Part shown: piece by piece, positions 27,180 to 36,041 of the stretch
Position numbering within the stretch: position 1 is the stretch's first letter
Layout of the letters: each line of letters starts with the position of its first letter
From: Paradesertivirga superstes
GTDB lineage: Bacteria > Bacteroidota > Bacteroidia > Sphingobacteriales > Sphingobacteriaceae
Reading direction: 5' to 3'
NCBI RefSeq assembly: GCF_037622515.1
Contig: NZ_JBBJCN010000008.1
Coordinates: 1-64,000 of the forward strand
Length of the DNA: 64,000 nucleotides
The notes under the pieces: model-generated
The model's input: only the letters and a program-made list of their open reading frames with translations
What the model was told of the DNA's origin: nothing
Databases searched by the model: none
Made by a program: the position numbers and the translations under genes

Positions 27180-27383
27180 ATGAAAATCACAAAAAAGCTA
27201 TTAATTTTTTACATCGCTGTAGGAGTGTTTGGCATAACCGCGTTTTTTATACATATAACTAATTTTTTTTCTGAAAGCCCGTTTCAGAAAGCACCTCTGT
27301 GGACTACTTTCGCTTTGATCATATTTTCACTGATTGCAGTTTGTCGTAATTATTTAAGCAATCGCAAGAACCGCCTTGAGTAA
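27180..27383 (+). CDS. Small membrane protein of unknown function
   Basis: 67 residues with two hydrophobic helices (about 6-28 and 38-57) and a basic C-terminus (RNYLSNRKNRLE). The ATG follows an AT-rich stretch, and a plausible terminator hairpin lies 46 bases after the stop. Composition suggests a genuine small inner-membrane protein. It sits between two copies of a dispersed repeat. No function assigned. Confidence 0.5.
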   Translation: MKITKKLLIFYIAVGVFGITAFFIHITNFFSESPFQKAPLWTTFALIIFSLIAVCRNYLSNRKNRLE

Positions 27384-27428
27384 AAGGCTGCTACTATGCA
27401 TGCCTACGCCTTTCCCGGGTTTCTTAAC

Positions 27429-27448
27429 GAGTTTGAAAACTCTTTTTT
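27429..27448 (+). terminator. Terminator after small membrane gene
   Basis: GAGTTT-ga-AAACTC followed by six T. The short perfect stem with a T-run is positioned 46 bases after the 67-aa gene. Confidence 0.55.
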
Positions 27449-27457
27449 ATTTAGCAA

Positions 27458-27488
27458 TCCGTAGTCACGCTTCGCTTCAGACTACGGA
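27458..27488. repeat. REP-like palindrome
   Basis: Perfect nine-base arms TCCGTAGTC and GACTACGGA surround a 13-base loop that contains ACGCTTCGCTTCA. Similar in design to the palindrome at 29272-29297. Confidence 0.6.
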
Positions 27489-27503
27489 CAGAAAGGGGAA
27501 ACA

Positions 27504-27605
27504 ATGGCGCCAAAGGGACACGACACTCTCCGTCATTCCTGCGGAAGCAGGAATCCTAATGCTGAGCATGATAAGTAAAAAACTTTTCCTCTAAGAATAT
27601 AAAGT
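27504..27605. repeat. Dispersed 100-bp intergenic repeat, copy 2
   Basis: Runs from TGGCGCCAAAGG through TTCCTGCGGAAGCAGGAAT and AGCATGATAAGTAAAA to ATATAAAGT. Direct-orientation partner of 27020-27122; the inner palindrome arms carry compensating changes (TTTCTGC to TTCCTGC with matching changes opposite). Confidence 0.75.
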
Positions 27606-27741
27606 GCATCCGGCGTACCAGTAAGGATTCTGGCAGTTGCGCATTCCTGGTTTTCACAGGGCCGGGAAGCTTTCGAACGCATACTCATACTCTTTTCATC
27701 CAGAATCCCATTAAACCCGTATATTAACAAACTCATAGCTT

Positions 27742-29166
27742 ATGAAAATACTTTTAACAGGATCAACCGGTTACATTGCCCAGCGGCTTTTGCCCCTCTT
27801 GCTGGAAGGCGGGCACGAACTCTTTTGCTGCCTCAGAGATAAAAGCCGTTTTGATCTTGAGAAATATAAAGAATTCAAAATCACCTTATTGGAGGTCGAC
27901 TTTTTGAACCCTGATTCGTTGAGCATTATCCCGGATGATATTGATGCCGCCTATTACCTCATGCATTCCATGTCATCCGCCTCCGGCGATTTCTCAGAAA
28001 TGGAAGGACAAACCGCCACTAACTTTAAACTCCGGCTGGAACAAACTAAGGCCAGGCAAGTGATCTTTCTCAGCGGCATAATAAACGACAGAGAACTTTC
28101 CAGGCACCTGGATTCAAGAAAAAATGTAGAAAAGATTCTTTCATCAGGAATATACGCCCTAACTACGCTGAGAGCAGGAATTATTGTGGGCTCCGGAAGC
28201 GCGAGCTTTGAAATTATACGCGATCTGGTTGAAAAGCTCCCGGTGATGATTGCTCCGAGATGGCTCAAAACAAAGTGCCAGCCCATCGCTATCAGAAATG
28301 TGCTGGAATACCTTTACGGCGTCTTACTGTCTGAACCCGACTTTAACCAAACTTATGATATAGCCGGACCCGAAACAATCTCTTATAAAGACATGCTGAT
28401 GCGGTTCGCTGAAGTGAGGAAATTGAAACGCCGAATTCTGGTAGTGCCTGTAATGACTCCGCGCCTTTCCTCTTACTGGTTATATTTTGTAACCTCCGTA
28501 TCGTACAACCTGGCGAAAAACCTGGTAGAAAGCATGAAAGTGGAGATCATCGGAAAACCCAATACGCTCGCGCAAAGGCTTAATATTGAGCTCATCCCCT
28601 ACAATGAGGCTATTAAACTTGCTTTCGGCAAAATTGAACAGAACCAGGTAATTTCCAGCTGGCGCGATGCCATGAATAGCAGGGCCTATCAGTCGGGCTT
28701 TGCCGGCCTGGTGGAGGTTCCGGCCGACGGTTGTTTTACGGATAAACGCCAGACGAAGGTGAGCAATCCTGAAAAAGTGATGAATAACATCTGGTCGATC
28801 GGCGGGCAGACAGGCTGGTACTATGCCGATTTTTTATGGTCGCTTCGGGGCATCCTGGATAAAATGGTAGGTGGAGTTGGCCTCCAAAGGGGGCGGACAA
28901 ACCTGAATGAAATACTTCCAGGACATGTGATCGACTTTTGGAGAGTTATTCTGGCGGATAAAAAAGACCGGCGGCTACTGCTGTATGCAGAAATGAAGCT
29001 CCCCGGAGAAGCCTGGCTGGAATTTAGGTTGGATAAGAATAACGTACTCTTCCAAACCGCTACTTTCCGGCCATTGGGCCTGTTAGGTCGACTTTATTGG
29101 TATTCGGTTCTGCCTTTTCATTCCTTTATCTTTAAAGGGATGCTTAAAAAGATAGCAGCGGAATGA
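27742..29166 (+). CDS. NmrA-like SDR protein with C-terminal DUF2867
   Basis: 474 residues, cytoplasmic. The N-terminal Rossmann domain has the GSTGYIAQRL dinucleotide-binding loop at residues 7-16, a conserved AYYLMHSM near 72 and LRAGIIVGSGSASFE near 146. The C-terminal part (about 310-474) is a DUF2867/SRPBCC-like domain ending in the conserved TATFRPLGLLGRLYWYSVLPFH. Such two-domain proteins are common in Bacteroidota and plants, with unclear substrates. It stands alone on the plus strand. Confidence 0.82.
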   Translation: MKILLTGSTGYIAQRLLPLLLEGGHELFCCLRDKSRFDLEKYKEFKITLLEVDFLNPDSLSIIPDDIDAAYYLMHSMSSASGDFSEMEGQTATNFKLRLEQTKARQVIFLSGIINDRELSRHLDSRKNVEKILSSGIYALTTLRAGIIVGSGSASFEIIRDLVEKLPVMIAPRWLKTKCQPIAIRNVLEYLYGVLLSEPDFNQTYDIAGPETISYKDMLMRFAEVRKLKRRILVVPVMTPRLSSYWLYFVTSVSYNLAKNLVESMKVEIIGKPNTLAQRLNIELIPYNEAIKLAFGKIEQNQVISSWRDAMNSRAYQSGFAGLVEVPADGCFTDKRQTKVSNPEKVMNNIWSIGGQTGWYYADFLWSLRGILDKMVGGVGLQRGRTNLNEILPGHVIDFWRVILADKKDRRLLLYAEMKLPGEAWLEFRLDKNNVLFQTATFRPLGLLGRLYWYSVLPFHSFIFKGMLKKIAAE

Positions 29167-29840
29167 ATTTAAGGGGTATGGAAAAAAAGCTTTGGTTTCT
29201 ACAAAAGGCGCTGAGATATCTCACGCGCTACGCCTGGCCCAAAGCGTCGGAGTCGGAGAATCCTTTTCTGTCCGTAGAGTTCTGAAAGGCTCTACGGATT
29301 CACAAATAAGCAGGAGTCTCCGGACTGCCTGCATGCCGTATCTAAATTCTGTATCGTCCTAAAATTAGTTTACAGGTTTTAGAATAATCCTGTTATTAAG
29401 GTTACTGGTTCTACGCCTCAGTTTGTGTCCCGCGAACCAATTATAACTCTTTCCCCGCATCTTTTACCCGCCCCTAATCGTCCACGCTGTGCATCAGAAT
29501 ACGAACAGGAAAAAAATCAAAGACAATCCGCTAAGTACATTTAATTGTTACATAAGACCGGTAAAAATAATTGCAAATTCGATTCAGACTAACCCGATTT
29601 CAATGAACCATTTTCTAAAATCTGTCAGGCGCAGCAGGCAATAGTAGCCCGATCGCATATAAAAAGGGCGACATGGTTTCCGCTTCAACAATAAAATAAC
29701 GAGTGGACAGACAGACTGAACGTTTCATGACGGATTATCTCTAATACTTACTAAATTGTGCACATGGTGAACAATCCCGATTCAGACAATTGAAGGTTTA
29801 AGCTCATCCAAATTCTCTAAAACATCATACAATCATTCAT
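29167..29840. other. Intergenic region with REP-like palindrome
   Basis: 674 bases. A short ATG frame (29178, 35 codons) ends in the palindrome and is not called. The stretch upstream of the 29841 gene contains a TTGTGCACATGGTGAAC segment (about 29756) that could be an operator half-site; a GTGTGCACA block also occurs upstream of the GH115 gene. Confidence 0.4.
29272..29297. repeat. REP-like palindrome
   Basis: Perfect CCGTAGAG and CTCTACGG arms with a ten-base loop, flanked by further partial complementarity (GAATCC/GGATTC and GGAGTC/GAGTCTCC). Intergenic. Confidence 0.6.
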
Positions 29841-32800
29841 ATGAAACTATGCTATCCTGGGCTCTTCGCAGCGGTTCTGCTCATATCAGCTTTCCCGGAA
29901 CTAATATTCTCGCAAACAAGGAACGCTGCTGAACTATCTATCCAGGTAGGACCAAACGGAAAATTGGCCTACAAAGCTGATGCAAACGGCGACCGGGTGC
30001 CTGATTTTTCCTACTGCGGCTATATGCTCTCCGAAGCTCCGATCCCAAATGTGCCGGTCAAAGTTATCGTACCTCTAATGAAAGGAGATGCAACCACGAC
30101 CATACAGAATGCCATCGACTATGTATCCTCACTGCCCCCGGACAAACAAGGCTTCCGCGGAACGGTGCTTCTTGAGAGGGGTACCTATATGATTGCGGGC
30201 GCATTAAATATTCGCAGCTCTGGCCTTGTATTACGGGGAGCAGGCCCTGACAGTGAGGGAACCATATTGAACGCAACAGGCGTCGACCGGCAAACATTAA
30301 TTAAGATAGCGGGCCTCAGCGATAAAAAAATTGAAAAACCCCTGCCCCTGGCAGAAACATATGTGCCGGTATCCTCTACAATGCTAAGGTTTAAAAGTTC
30401 ACATTCCTTTAAAGCAGGAGACCAAATAATCGTCAACCGCCCCTCTACCAAAGAATGGCTCGAAAAAATCGGGGCCGATCAAATCGGATTGCACGTGGAT
30501 TATCAGCTTACCAAATGGGACGCCGGTGATTTCGATCAGAACTGGTACCGGAAAGTAGTGGCCGTCACACCCGGATCAATTACGATCGACATCCCCCTCA
30601 CCAACTCGCTCGACCCTCAATATGGAGGCGGAAATGTGACTAAATATTCATGGAACGGGCAGATCACTAAAGTTGGTGTGGAGAATCTAAGGTGTATTTC
30701 AACGTTCGATAAAACGAACGACAAAGATGAAAACCATCGCTGGATGGCGATAACTTTGGAAAATGTGAGCGATTCATGGGTACGCAGGATAACAGCGGAA
30801 CATTTCGTAAGCTCGGCCGTAGCGGTTTGGGAGTCGGCAAGCCGGATAACCGTAGAGGATTGCAAATCCCTGGCTCCTGTCGGCGAAACCGCCAACTACC
30901 GTCGCTATTCTTTCCAAACACTGGGCCAGCAGGTACTTTTTCAGCGCTGCTATGCCGAGAACGGGTACCACGCCTTTTCTGTAGGCTTTTCAACACCTGG
31001 CCCGAATGCTTTTGTCCAATGTTTTTCAGCGAACCCTCTCAATTTCAGCGGGGCAATCGGCGGCTGGTCGACGGGTGTATTGTTTGATAAGATGACAATC
31101 GATGGCGGGATCATCAGTATGGAAAACCGCGACGTCGACGGACAAGGCGGGGGCTGGAGTACCGCCAATTCACTTTCCTGGGCCGCCAAGGCTGCCCAGG
31201 TGCACGTATCTTCTCCCCCAACTGCACAAAACTGGGCCTATGGCAGCCGCGGACAAGGCTACGGCAATGGCCAGCACGCATTGCCACGAAATGGTCTCAA
31301 ACCCGAAAGCTTTTTCTATGGCCAGCTCGAGGCCCGCACTGGCGCAAAATCTCCTGAAGAGAAAAAAATCTATGTTTATCAGGGAAGCCTGGGCCCCGAC
31401 CTTACCCCCGACCAAACTGCTATCTGGAACGAACGGGCTAGAATCCCGGAAGTAACTACAAATGCATGGATTGATCAAATGATTAAATTATACCCGATCA
31501 TCTCCGACATGTCGGCAGCGAAAAAAATTAATGAAACGGGGTTCAGCACAGTGCCAAAGGCCATCACGAAATCTCCTCCTGTTTCTATAAAAAACGGCAG
31601 GATCGTTCTCGGAAATGAAATCTTAACGGGAAGGAGAAACCGCACCTCTCTATGGCGCGGAACAACCAGGCCTGCTGAGCTGTCGAGAGCGGCCCCGAAC
31701 CTCCTGCGTTTTGTTCCCGGAAGACAGGGCCGTGGCTTAACTGATGATTTGGATACCCTGGTTAAAGATATGCGATTGCGGAATGTGGTGGCTATGCAGA
31801 GCTTCCCTGCCCTGTGGTATGAACGCCGCCGCGACGACCATGGACGCAGCCGCAGGGCAAATGCCGATGTTTGGGCCCCTTTTTATGAACAACCTTTCAG
31901 CCGGAGCGGACAAGGTGAGGCATACGACCGTCTCAGCAAATACGACCTCACGAAATGGAATACATGGTACTGGCTCCGCCTAAAACAGTTTGCAGATTTG
32001 GCCGATCAGAATGGACTGCTTTATTTACAGGAACATTACCTTCAGCACAACATTATTGAAGAGGGCGCCCACTGGGCAGATTACCCCTGGAGAACAGCAA
32101 ACAATATTAACAATATGGGATTCCCTGAAATGACCGCTTACGCGGAAGACAAACGGGTGTTTATGGGCGAGCAGTTTTACGATATCACCAACAAAGTACG
32201 GAAGGACCTGCACAAGACTTATATTCGTAAAAGCCTCGACAATTTTAAAGGAAATACGAACATCATACACCATTTAGGTCAGGAATATACCGGCCCCCTG
32301 CATTTTGTCAAATTCTGGCTGGATGTAATCCGTGAATGGGAAAAAGAAACCAAACAAAAAGTAATGGTCGCACTTCCCGGAACGAAAGATGTACAGGACG
32401 CGATCCTTGCAGACACTAAATATTCAACTACGATTGACGCTATTGATATTATACAATGGCAATATCGCAAGGATGGAAGTTTATATGCGCCCCCCGGTGG
32501 CGTCAGTCTGGCTGAAAGGCAATACGCACGAATATATAATGTAGGGGAAACATCGTTTGACCAGGTTTATCGTGCCGTGAATGAGATTCATACTAAACAT
32601 CCGGAAAAAGCAATAATCTATACGCGCGGCGGACTTCGTTTTTCTAACTGGGCGGTATTTATGGCCGGAGGATCACTTGCACAGCTTCCGGAAATAAAGG
32701 ACCGTACTTTTTTTGAATCCGCGGCCAAAATGGAAAGCAGGAAAATGAATGCGACCGATCCGCAACAGTATACCTTAGGCAAAAAAGGACTTGGCTACAT

Positions 32801-32984
32801 TGTATTTTCAGAATCAGGAAAACTTAAAATCGACTTATCTGATGATCAGACCAGCTACGTTTTGCGCTGGATCAATCCGGCAACAGGCGAAATATTAAGT
32901 TCAACAAGCACAGTTGCAGGAGGAGCTATACGTTCTTTTGAATCAACCGGAAATGGTGCCGCAGTGGCCTGGCTGGTAAAATAA
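29841..32984 (+). CDS. Two-module secreted protein: pectate-lyase-like beta-helix fused to a glycosidase-like module
   Basis: 1047 residues, with a signal peptide to about IFSQ (25). Residues about 40-520 form a right-handed beta-helix, with coil repeats such as GLVLRGAG, ISVENL-type turns and ITVEDCKS. From about 590 there is a second enzyme-like module with W-rich segments (ALWYERRRDD, WNTWYWLRLKQF) and an acidic TIM-barrel-like pattern (LYLQEHYLQHN, HHLGQEYTGP). The last 90 residues are a small beta-sandwich (KGLGYIVFSESGK, then a YVLRWINPATGE strand) like those capping GH140/DUF4038-type enzymes. A DUF6298-type assignment is possible. It is probably a polysaccharide lyase or glycosidase for a complex pectin, but no catalytic residue can be assigned. 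Confidence 0.6.
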   Translation: MKLCYPGLFAAVLLISAFPELIFSQTRNAAELSIQVGPNGKLAYKADANGDRVPDFSYCGYMLSEAPIPNVPVKVIVPLMKGDATTTIQNAIDYVSSLPPDKQGFRGTVLLERGTYMIAGALNIRSSGLVLRGAGPDSEGTILNATGVDRQTLIKIAGLSDKKIEKPLPLAETYVPVSSTMLRFKSSHSFKAGDQIIVNRPSTKEWLEKIGADQIGLHVDYQLTKWDAGDFDQNWYRKVVAVTPGSITIDIPLTNSLDPQYGGGNVTKYSWNGQITKVGVENLRCISTFDKTNDKDENHRWMAITLENVSDSWVRRITAEHFVSSAVAVWESASRITVEDCKSLAPVGETANYRRYSFQTLGQQVLFQRCYAENGYHAFSVGFSTPGPNAFVQCFSANPLNFSGAIGGWSTGVLFDKMTIDGGIISMENRDVDGQGGGWSTANSLSWAAKAAQVHVSSPPTAQNWAYGSRGQGYGNGQHALPRNGLKPESFFYGQLEARTGAKSPEEKKIYVYQGSLGPDLTPDQTAIWNERARIPEVTTNAWIDQMIKLYPIISDMSAAKKINETGFSTVPKAITKSPPVSIKNGRIVLGNEILTGRRNRTSLWRGTTRPAELSRAAPNLLRFVPGRQGRGLTDDLDTLVKDMRLRNVVAMQSFPALWYERRRDDHGRSRRANADVWAPFYEQPFSRSGQGEAYDRLSKYDLTKWNTWYWLRLKQFADLADQNGLLYLQEHYLQHNIIEEGAHWADYPWRTANNINNMGFPEMTAYAEDKRVFMGEQFYDITNKVRKDLHKTYIRKSLDNFKGNTNIIHHLGQEYTGPLHFVKFWLDVIREWEKETKQKVMVALPGTKDVQDAILADTKYSTTIDAIDIIQWQYRKDGSLYAPPGGVSLAERQYARIYNVGETSFDQVYRAVNEIHTKHPEKAIIYTRGGLRFSNWAVFMAGGSLAQLPEIKDRTFFESAAKMESRKMNATDPQQYTLGKKGLGYIVFSESGKLKIDLSDDQTSYVLRWINPATGEILSSTSTVAGGAIRSFESTGNGAAVAWLVK

Positions 32985-33129
32985 GCCCTCGCTAAGATTT
33001 ATTTTACCTGTGCTCGGTGTTTTCACCCTACCACAACTATACGGTTTTTGATTTTTGACTAAGAACGGGATGGCGGACAACACCAACCGCAAGGAGAAAT
33101 CAACCTATGAAAATATTCTGTAGCTCAGC

Positions 33130-33327
33130 TCAGGAAGACTTTACCTTCTTTCTGAGCCTGTATATAGTTACACCCGTTGTGACTGGCATTGTTATGACCT
33201 GTCCTTGTTCTAAGGTTAAAATGGCCATATCTGCATCAAAGGTTACCCCCTTTATTAAATAAAGATTCCCCTCCCAATGTAAAAGATCGCCAACAGATGC
33301 CTGACTTAAATGTTTAAATTTCTTCAT
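33130..33327 (-). CDS. Small conserved-looking protein of unknown function
   Basis: 65 residues, soluble, with alternating strand-like segments (GDLLHWEGNLYLIKGV, ILTLEQGQVITMP, GVTIYRLRKK) suggestive of a small beta-barrel, and a Lys-rich end. The composition is protein-like and there is no competing frame. No family recognised and no informative neighbour. Confidence 0.45.
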   Translation of the reverse strand: MKKFKHLSQASVGDLLHWEGNLYLIKGVTFDADMAILTLEQGQVITMPVTTGVTIYRLRKKVKSS

Positions 33328-33498
33328 GGGGGAAGCGTTTGATTATTATCTCAATACCAATTAAAGATACAGAATTTTTGCCTGTGGACGATGTGCGTCT
33401 AAGTTAACTTTTCTCTGATTTCTAACTCCTGAAAATCAACAGTATAATGTGCTGCTCCCTTCCCAATATGCACTGGTTATAGACTGCCTGTTCTGTCG

Positions 33499-34692
33499 TT
33501 ATTGTCGATTCGTGTCGTTGGTTTTTGTTGCCGGTTTAGGAATTGTCAAAAAATAAACGATCACAATCAGTGTTATGACCGCTGTAGTTATGAATGCCGT
33601 TTTCGCACCGAACTGAAACCAAATCAGTCCTGTTAATGAACTTGCCAGCATTGTGCAAATGCTGGCAAGTCCTGAAAATGTCCCGATTGCTGTTGCTGTG
33701 TCTTTTTTTCCAGTGATGTTTGAAATCCAGGCTTTTGAGATTCCTTCTGTCGCTGAAGCATAAATGCCGTACAGGAAAAATAGTCCGAAGAAGAAATAAA
33801 GGTTAGTATTTAAAGCCATTCCGAAATATACTGTCGCAAACAATGCAAGTCCGGCGATAAAAATCGTTTTCAATCCCAGGTTGTCTGCCAGTATGCCGAT
33901 CGGGAATGCAAACAACGCATAAATGAGATTGTAAAAAATATAAACACCAATAACCATTGTGTCGTCAAGTCCCGATTGTTTTGCTTGCAGTAAAAGAAAA
34001 ATGTCTGAACTGTTAAACAGCGTAAATAGTAAAAGGCCTGTTACCAGCCTTCTATATTCTGTCGGGCTTACTTTCCAATAGTTTAAGAAGGAGAAAAAAG
34101 GCATCTTAATTTTTTGCTTATGCTCAATAACTTTTTTCTCATTTAAGTAAAATGATGATAACACTGCAAACAATCCTGGGATAAATGCTACAAAAAAAAG
34201 CGTTTTGTAGTCTTGCGGATAATAATACAAATAGACCAAAGCTAACGACGGTCCAATAACCGCACCTAATGTGTCCATAGAACGATGGAAGCCAAACACT
34301 TTTCCCTTTGTTTGTGGCGTTGCCTCGTCTGAAAGAATTGCGTCCCTTGCTCCTGTCCGAATGCCTTTACCGAAGCGGTCAATTGTCCGAGCAAAAAATA
34401 TCCAGATCGGAAAAGTAAAAATTGCCATCATCGGTTTGGAAATTGCACTGAATGCATAACCAATCTGCACAAACGGAACTCGTCTGCCAGATGCGTCGGA
34501 GAGTTTGCCGAAATAACCTTTGCTCAAACCTGCGCTTGCCTCTGCTACCCCTTCAAGTATTCCGATAAGCACAATTGAAAAACCAATTGTCTTTAAGTAA
34601 ATGGGCATAATCGGATAGAGCATTTCGCTTGCAGTGTCTGTAAGCAAACTTACAAACGACAAAATCCATACTGTCCTTGTTATATATTTCAA
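33499..34692 (-). CDS. MFS transporter
   Basis: 397 residues with about 12 hydrophobic segments. Major-facilitator markers are the loop 2-3 motif KLSDASGRRVP near 62-72, the conserved RTIDRFGKGIRTGARDAIL near 102-120, the matching loop in the second half (GILADNLGLKT near 262), and the charged linker EKKVIEHKQK between halves. It resembles Bacteroidota MFS permeases annotated as multidrug/sugar-type. No substrate is implied by its neighbours; the surrounding region appears not to be PUL-related. Confidence 0.85.
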   Translation of the reverse strand: MKYITRTVWILSFVSLLTDTASEMLYPIMPIYLKTIGFSIVLIGILEGVAEASAGLSKGYFGKLSDASGRRVPFVQIGYAFSAISKPMMAIFTFPIWIFFARTIDRFGKGIRTGARDAILSDEATPQTKGKVFGFHRSMDTLGAVIGPSLALVYLYYYPQDYKTLFFVAFIPGLFAVLSSFYLNEKKVIEHKQKIKMPFFSFLNYWKVSPTEYRRLVTGLLLFTLFNSSDIFLLLQAKQSGLDDTMVIGVYIFYNLIYALFAFPIGILADNLGLKTIFIAGLALFATVYFGMALNTNLYFFFGLFFLYGIYASATEGISKAWISNITGKKDTATAIGTFSGLASICTMLASSLTGLIWFQFGAKTAFITTAVITLIVIVYFLTIPKPATKTNDTNRQ

Positions 34693-35054
34693 AAATCCTG
34701 TCCCGTTAACATTGGTTTATCGCCCGATCTATCTTCTGTCAGCCTTGCCTATGCATATATACGCTAGTGACTCTTTTAAGTTTGCAAAGTCTTTTATCTT
34801 GAGGAAATTCATTCTCTGCCCTGGTTTCAAGGCAAAGATATCTACTGGAAAGATAACAACATGCCGGTAATCCAGACCAGTAAACTCTCCCACCACACTA
34901 TAAAAATAAAGTTCTATTCTGCTTTTACCGGTTCGCGTATCACCTTTGGCAAGCTATGAAGCAACGGATTTAGAATTCAAAAATAGGTTGCCGAAGCTTG
35001 GTCCCATCTTTCCTCAAAAAACCATATTATTGTATTACCAACCTTATCTTTTGA
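34693..35054. other. Intergenic region between divergent MFS and membrane-protein genes
   Basis: 362 bases. Includes a 32-bp segment (34896-34927) repeated at 37586-37617. No gene seen. Confidence 0.4.
34896..34927. repeat. 32-bp repeat, copy 1
   Basis: CACTATAAAAATAAAGTTCT and the following TATTCTGCTTTTA recur at 37586-37617 with one insertion and one substitution. The two copies bracket the pair of membrane-protein genes at 35055-37191. Confidence 0.6.
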
Positions 35055-36041
35055 ATGAACTTATCCGATTATGATGAATTGCTGGCCGAAGGCCTGATCA
35101 CTGACAGTACTCTAAACCGAATCAAAAAAAAATATGCTGCCGGGATATTCTCACTCTATTGGGAACTAAAAACACTGTTATACATTGGCGTGAGTTTGCT
35201 CAGTACCGGCATTGGTATTCTGATTTATAAAAACGTAGACACCATAGGCCATCAGGTAATACTCGCCAGCATTGCAGCTTTATGTACAGCATGTTTCTAT
35301 TGGTGCAATAAGCACAAACATCCATTCAGTAATATGAAGGTAGAGGCTGCGGATTCTTTCGCGGATTATATTTTACTGCTCGGCGTCCTCAGCTTCCTGA
35401 CTTTCGTGGCTTACCTGCAGGTGCAATACGAGGTGTTTGGAACACACTACGGCATGGCTACGTTTATTCCGATGCTCGTGCTTTTCTTTGTTGCCTATGA
35501 TTTTGATCATATAGGAATACTGACAATGGCTATCGCCAACCTCGGTATTTGGATGGGCGTTTCCGTTACGCCAAAAAAATTACTGGCCAGTAATACGTTT
35601 GATAGCGAACAAGCTATTTACACTTATCTGACCCTGGGCTTACTCCTGCTTGCAGCAGCATATTTTACCGAAAGCAGAAACCTTAAAAAACACTTTTTCT
35701 TTAGCTACCAGCACTATGGAGTTCATTTGACATTTATCTCACTCCTTGCTGGTTACTTTCATTACGACTATGGTATTTCCTTACTGTGGCTTGGGGCATT
35801 TGCACTCGCGGCATTGTTTGTTTATAAAGATGCTTTTGCCAGAAGGTCCTTTTACTTTGCGATGCTTACCGTGGTGTATAGCTATGTTGCCGTAAGTGGC
35901 TTTTGTATACGGTCGATGCTATTTATGAAAGACGATAGTGTACTCTTTTTGGGTTTTGCATATTTTATCCTTTCCGGAGCCGCGTTTGTGTCTGTTCTTA
36001 TGAGCCTTAACAAAAAATTAAAGAGCAATGATTATCTATAA
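35055..36041 (+). CDS. Polytopic membrane protein, DUF2157-like (1)
   Basis: 328 residues. A short cytoplasmic head (DYDELLAEGLITDSTLNRI) like that of DUF2157 proteins precedes about nine hydrophobic segments. The function of this family is unknown. It overlaps the next gene by 14 bases in a different frame, so the two are certainly cotranscribed and translationally coupled, and probably form one complex. Confidence 0.7.
   Translation: MNLSDYDELLAEGLITDSTLNRIKKKYAAGIFSLYWELKTLLYIGVSLLSTGIGILIYKNVDTIGHQVILASIAALCTACFYWCNKHKHPFSNMKVEAADSFADYILLLGVLSFLTFVAYLQVQYEVFGTHYGMATFIPMLVLFFVAYDFDHIGILTMAIANLGIWMGVSVTPKKLLASNTFDSEQAIYTYLTLGLLLLAAAYFTESRNLKKHFFFSYQHYGVHLTFISLLAGYFHYDYGISLLWLGAFALAALFVYKDAFARRSFYFAMLTVVYSYVAVSGFCIRSMLFMKDDSVLFLGFAYFILSGAAFVSVLMSLNKKLKSNDYL

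Larger units (their letters stand above)
27384..27741. other. Intergenic region with terminator, palindrome and repeat copy
   Basis: About 360 bases holding a terminator (27429-27448), a nine-base-arm palindrome (27458-27488) and repeat copy 2 (27504-27605). No further gene is seen. Confidence 0.5.

Noticed and set aside
29178..29285. 35-codon ORF ending in a palindrome
   Set aside because: Too short, and its end is part of a REP-like repeat.
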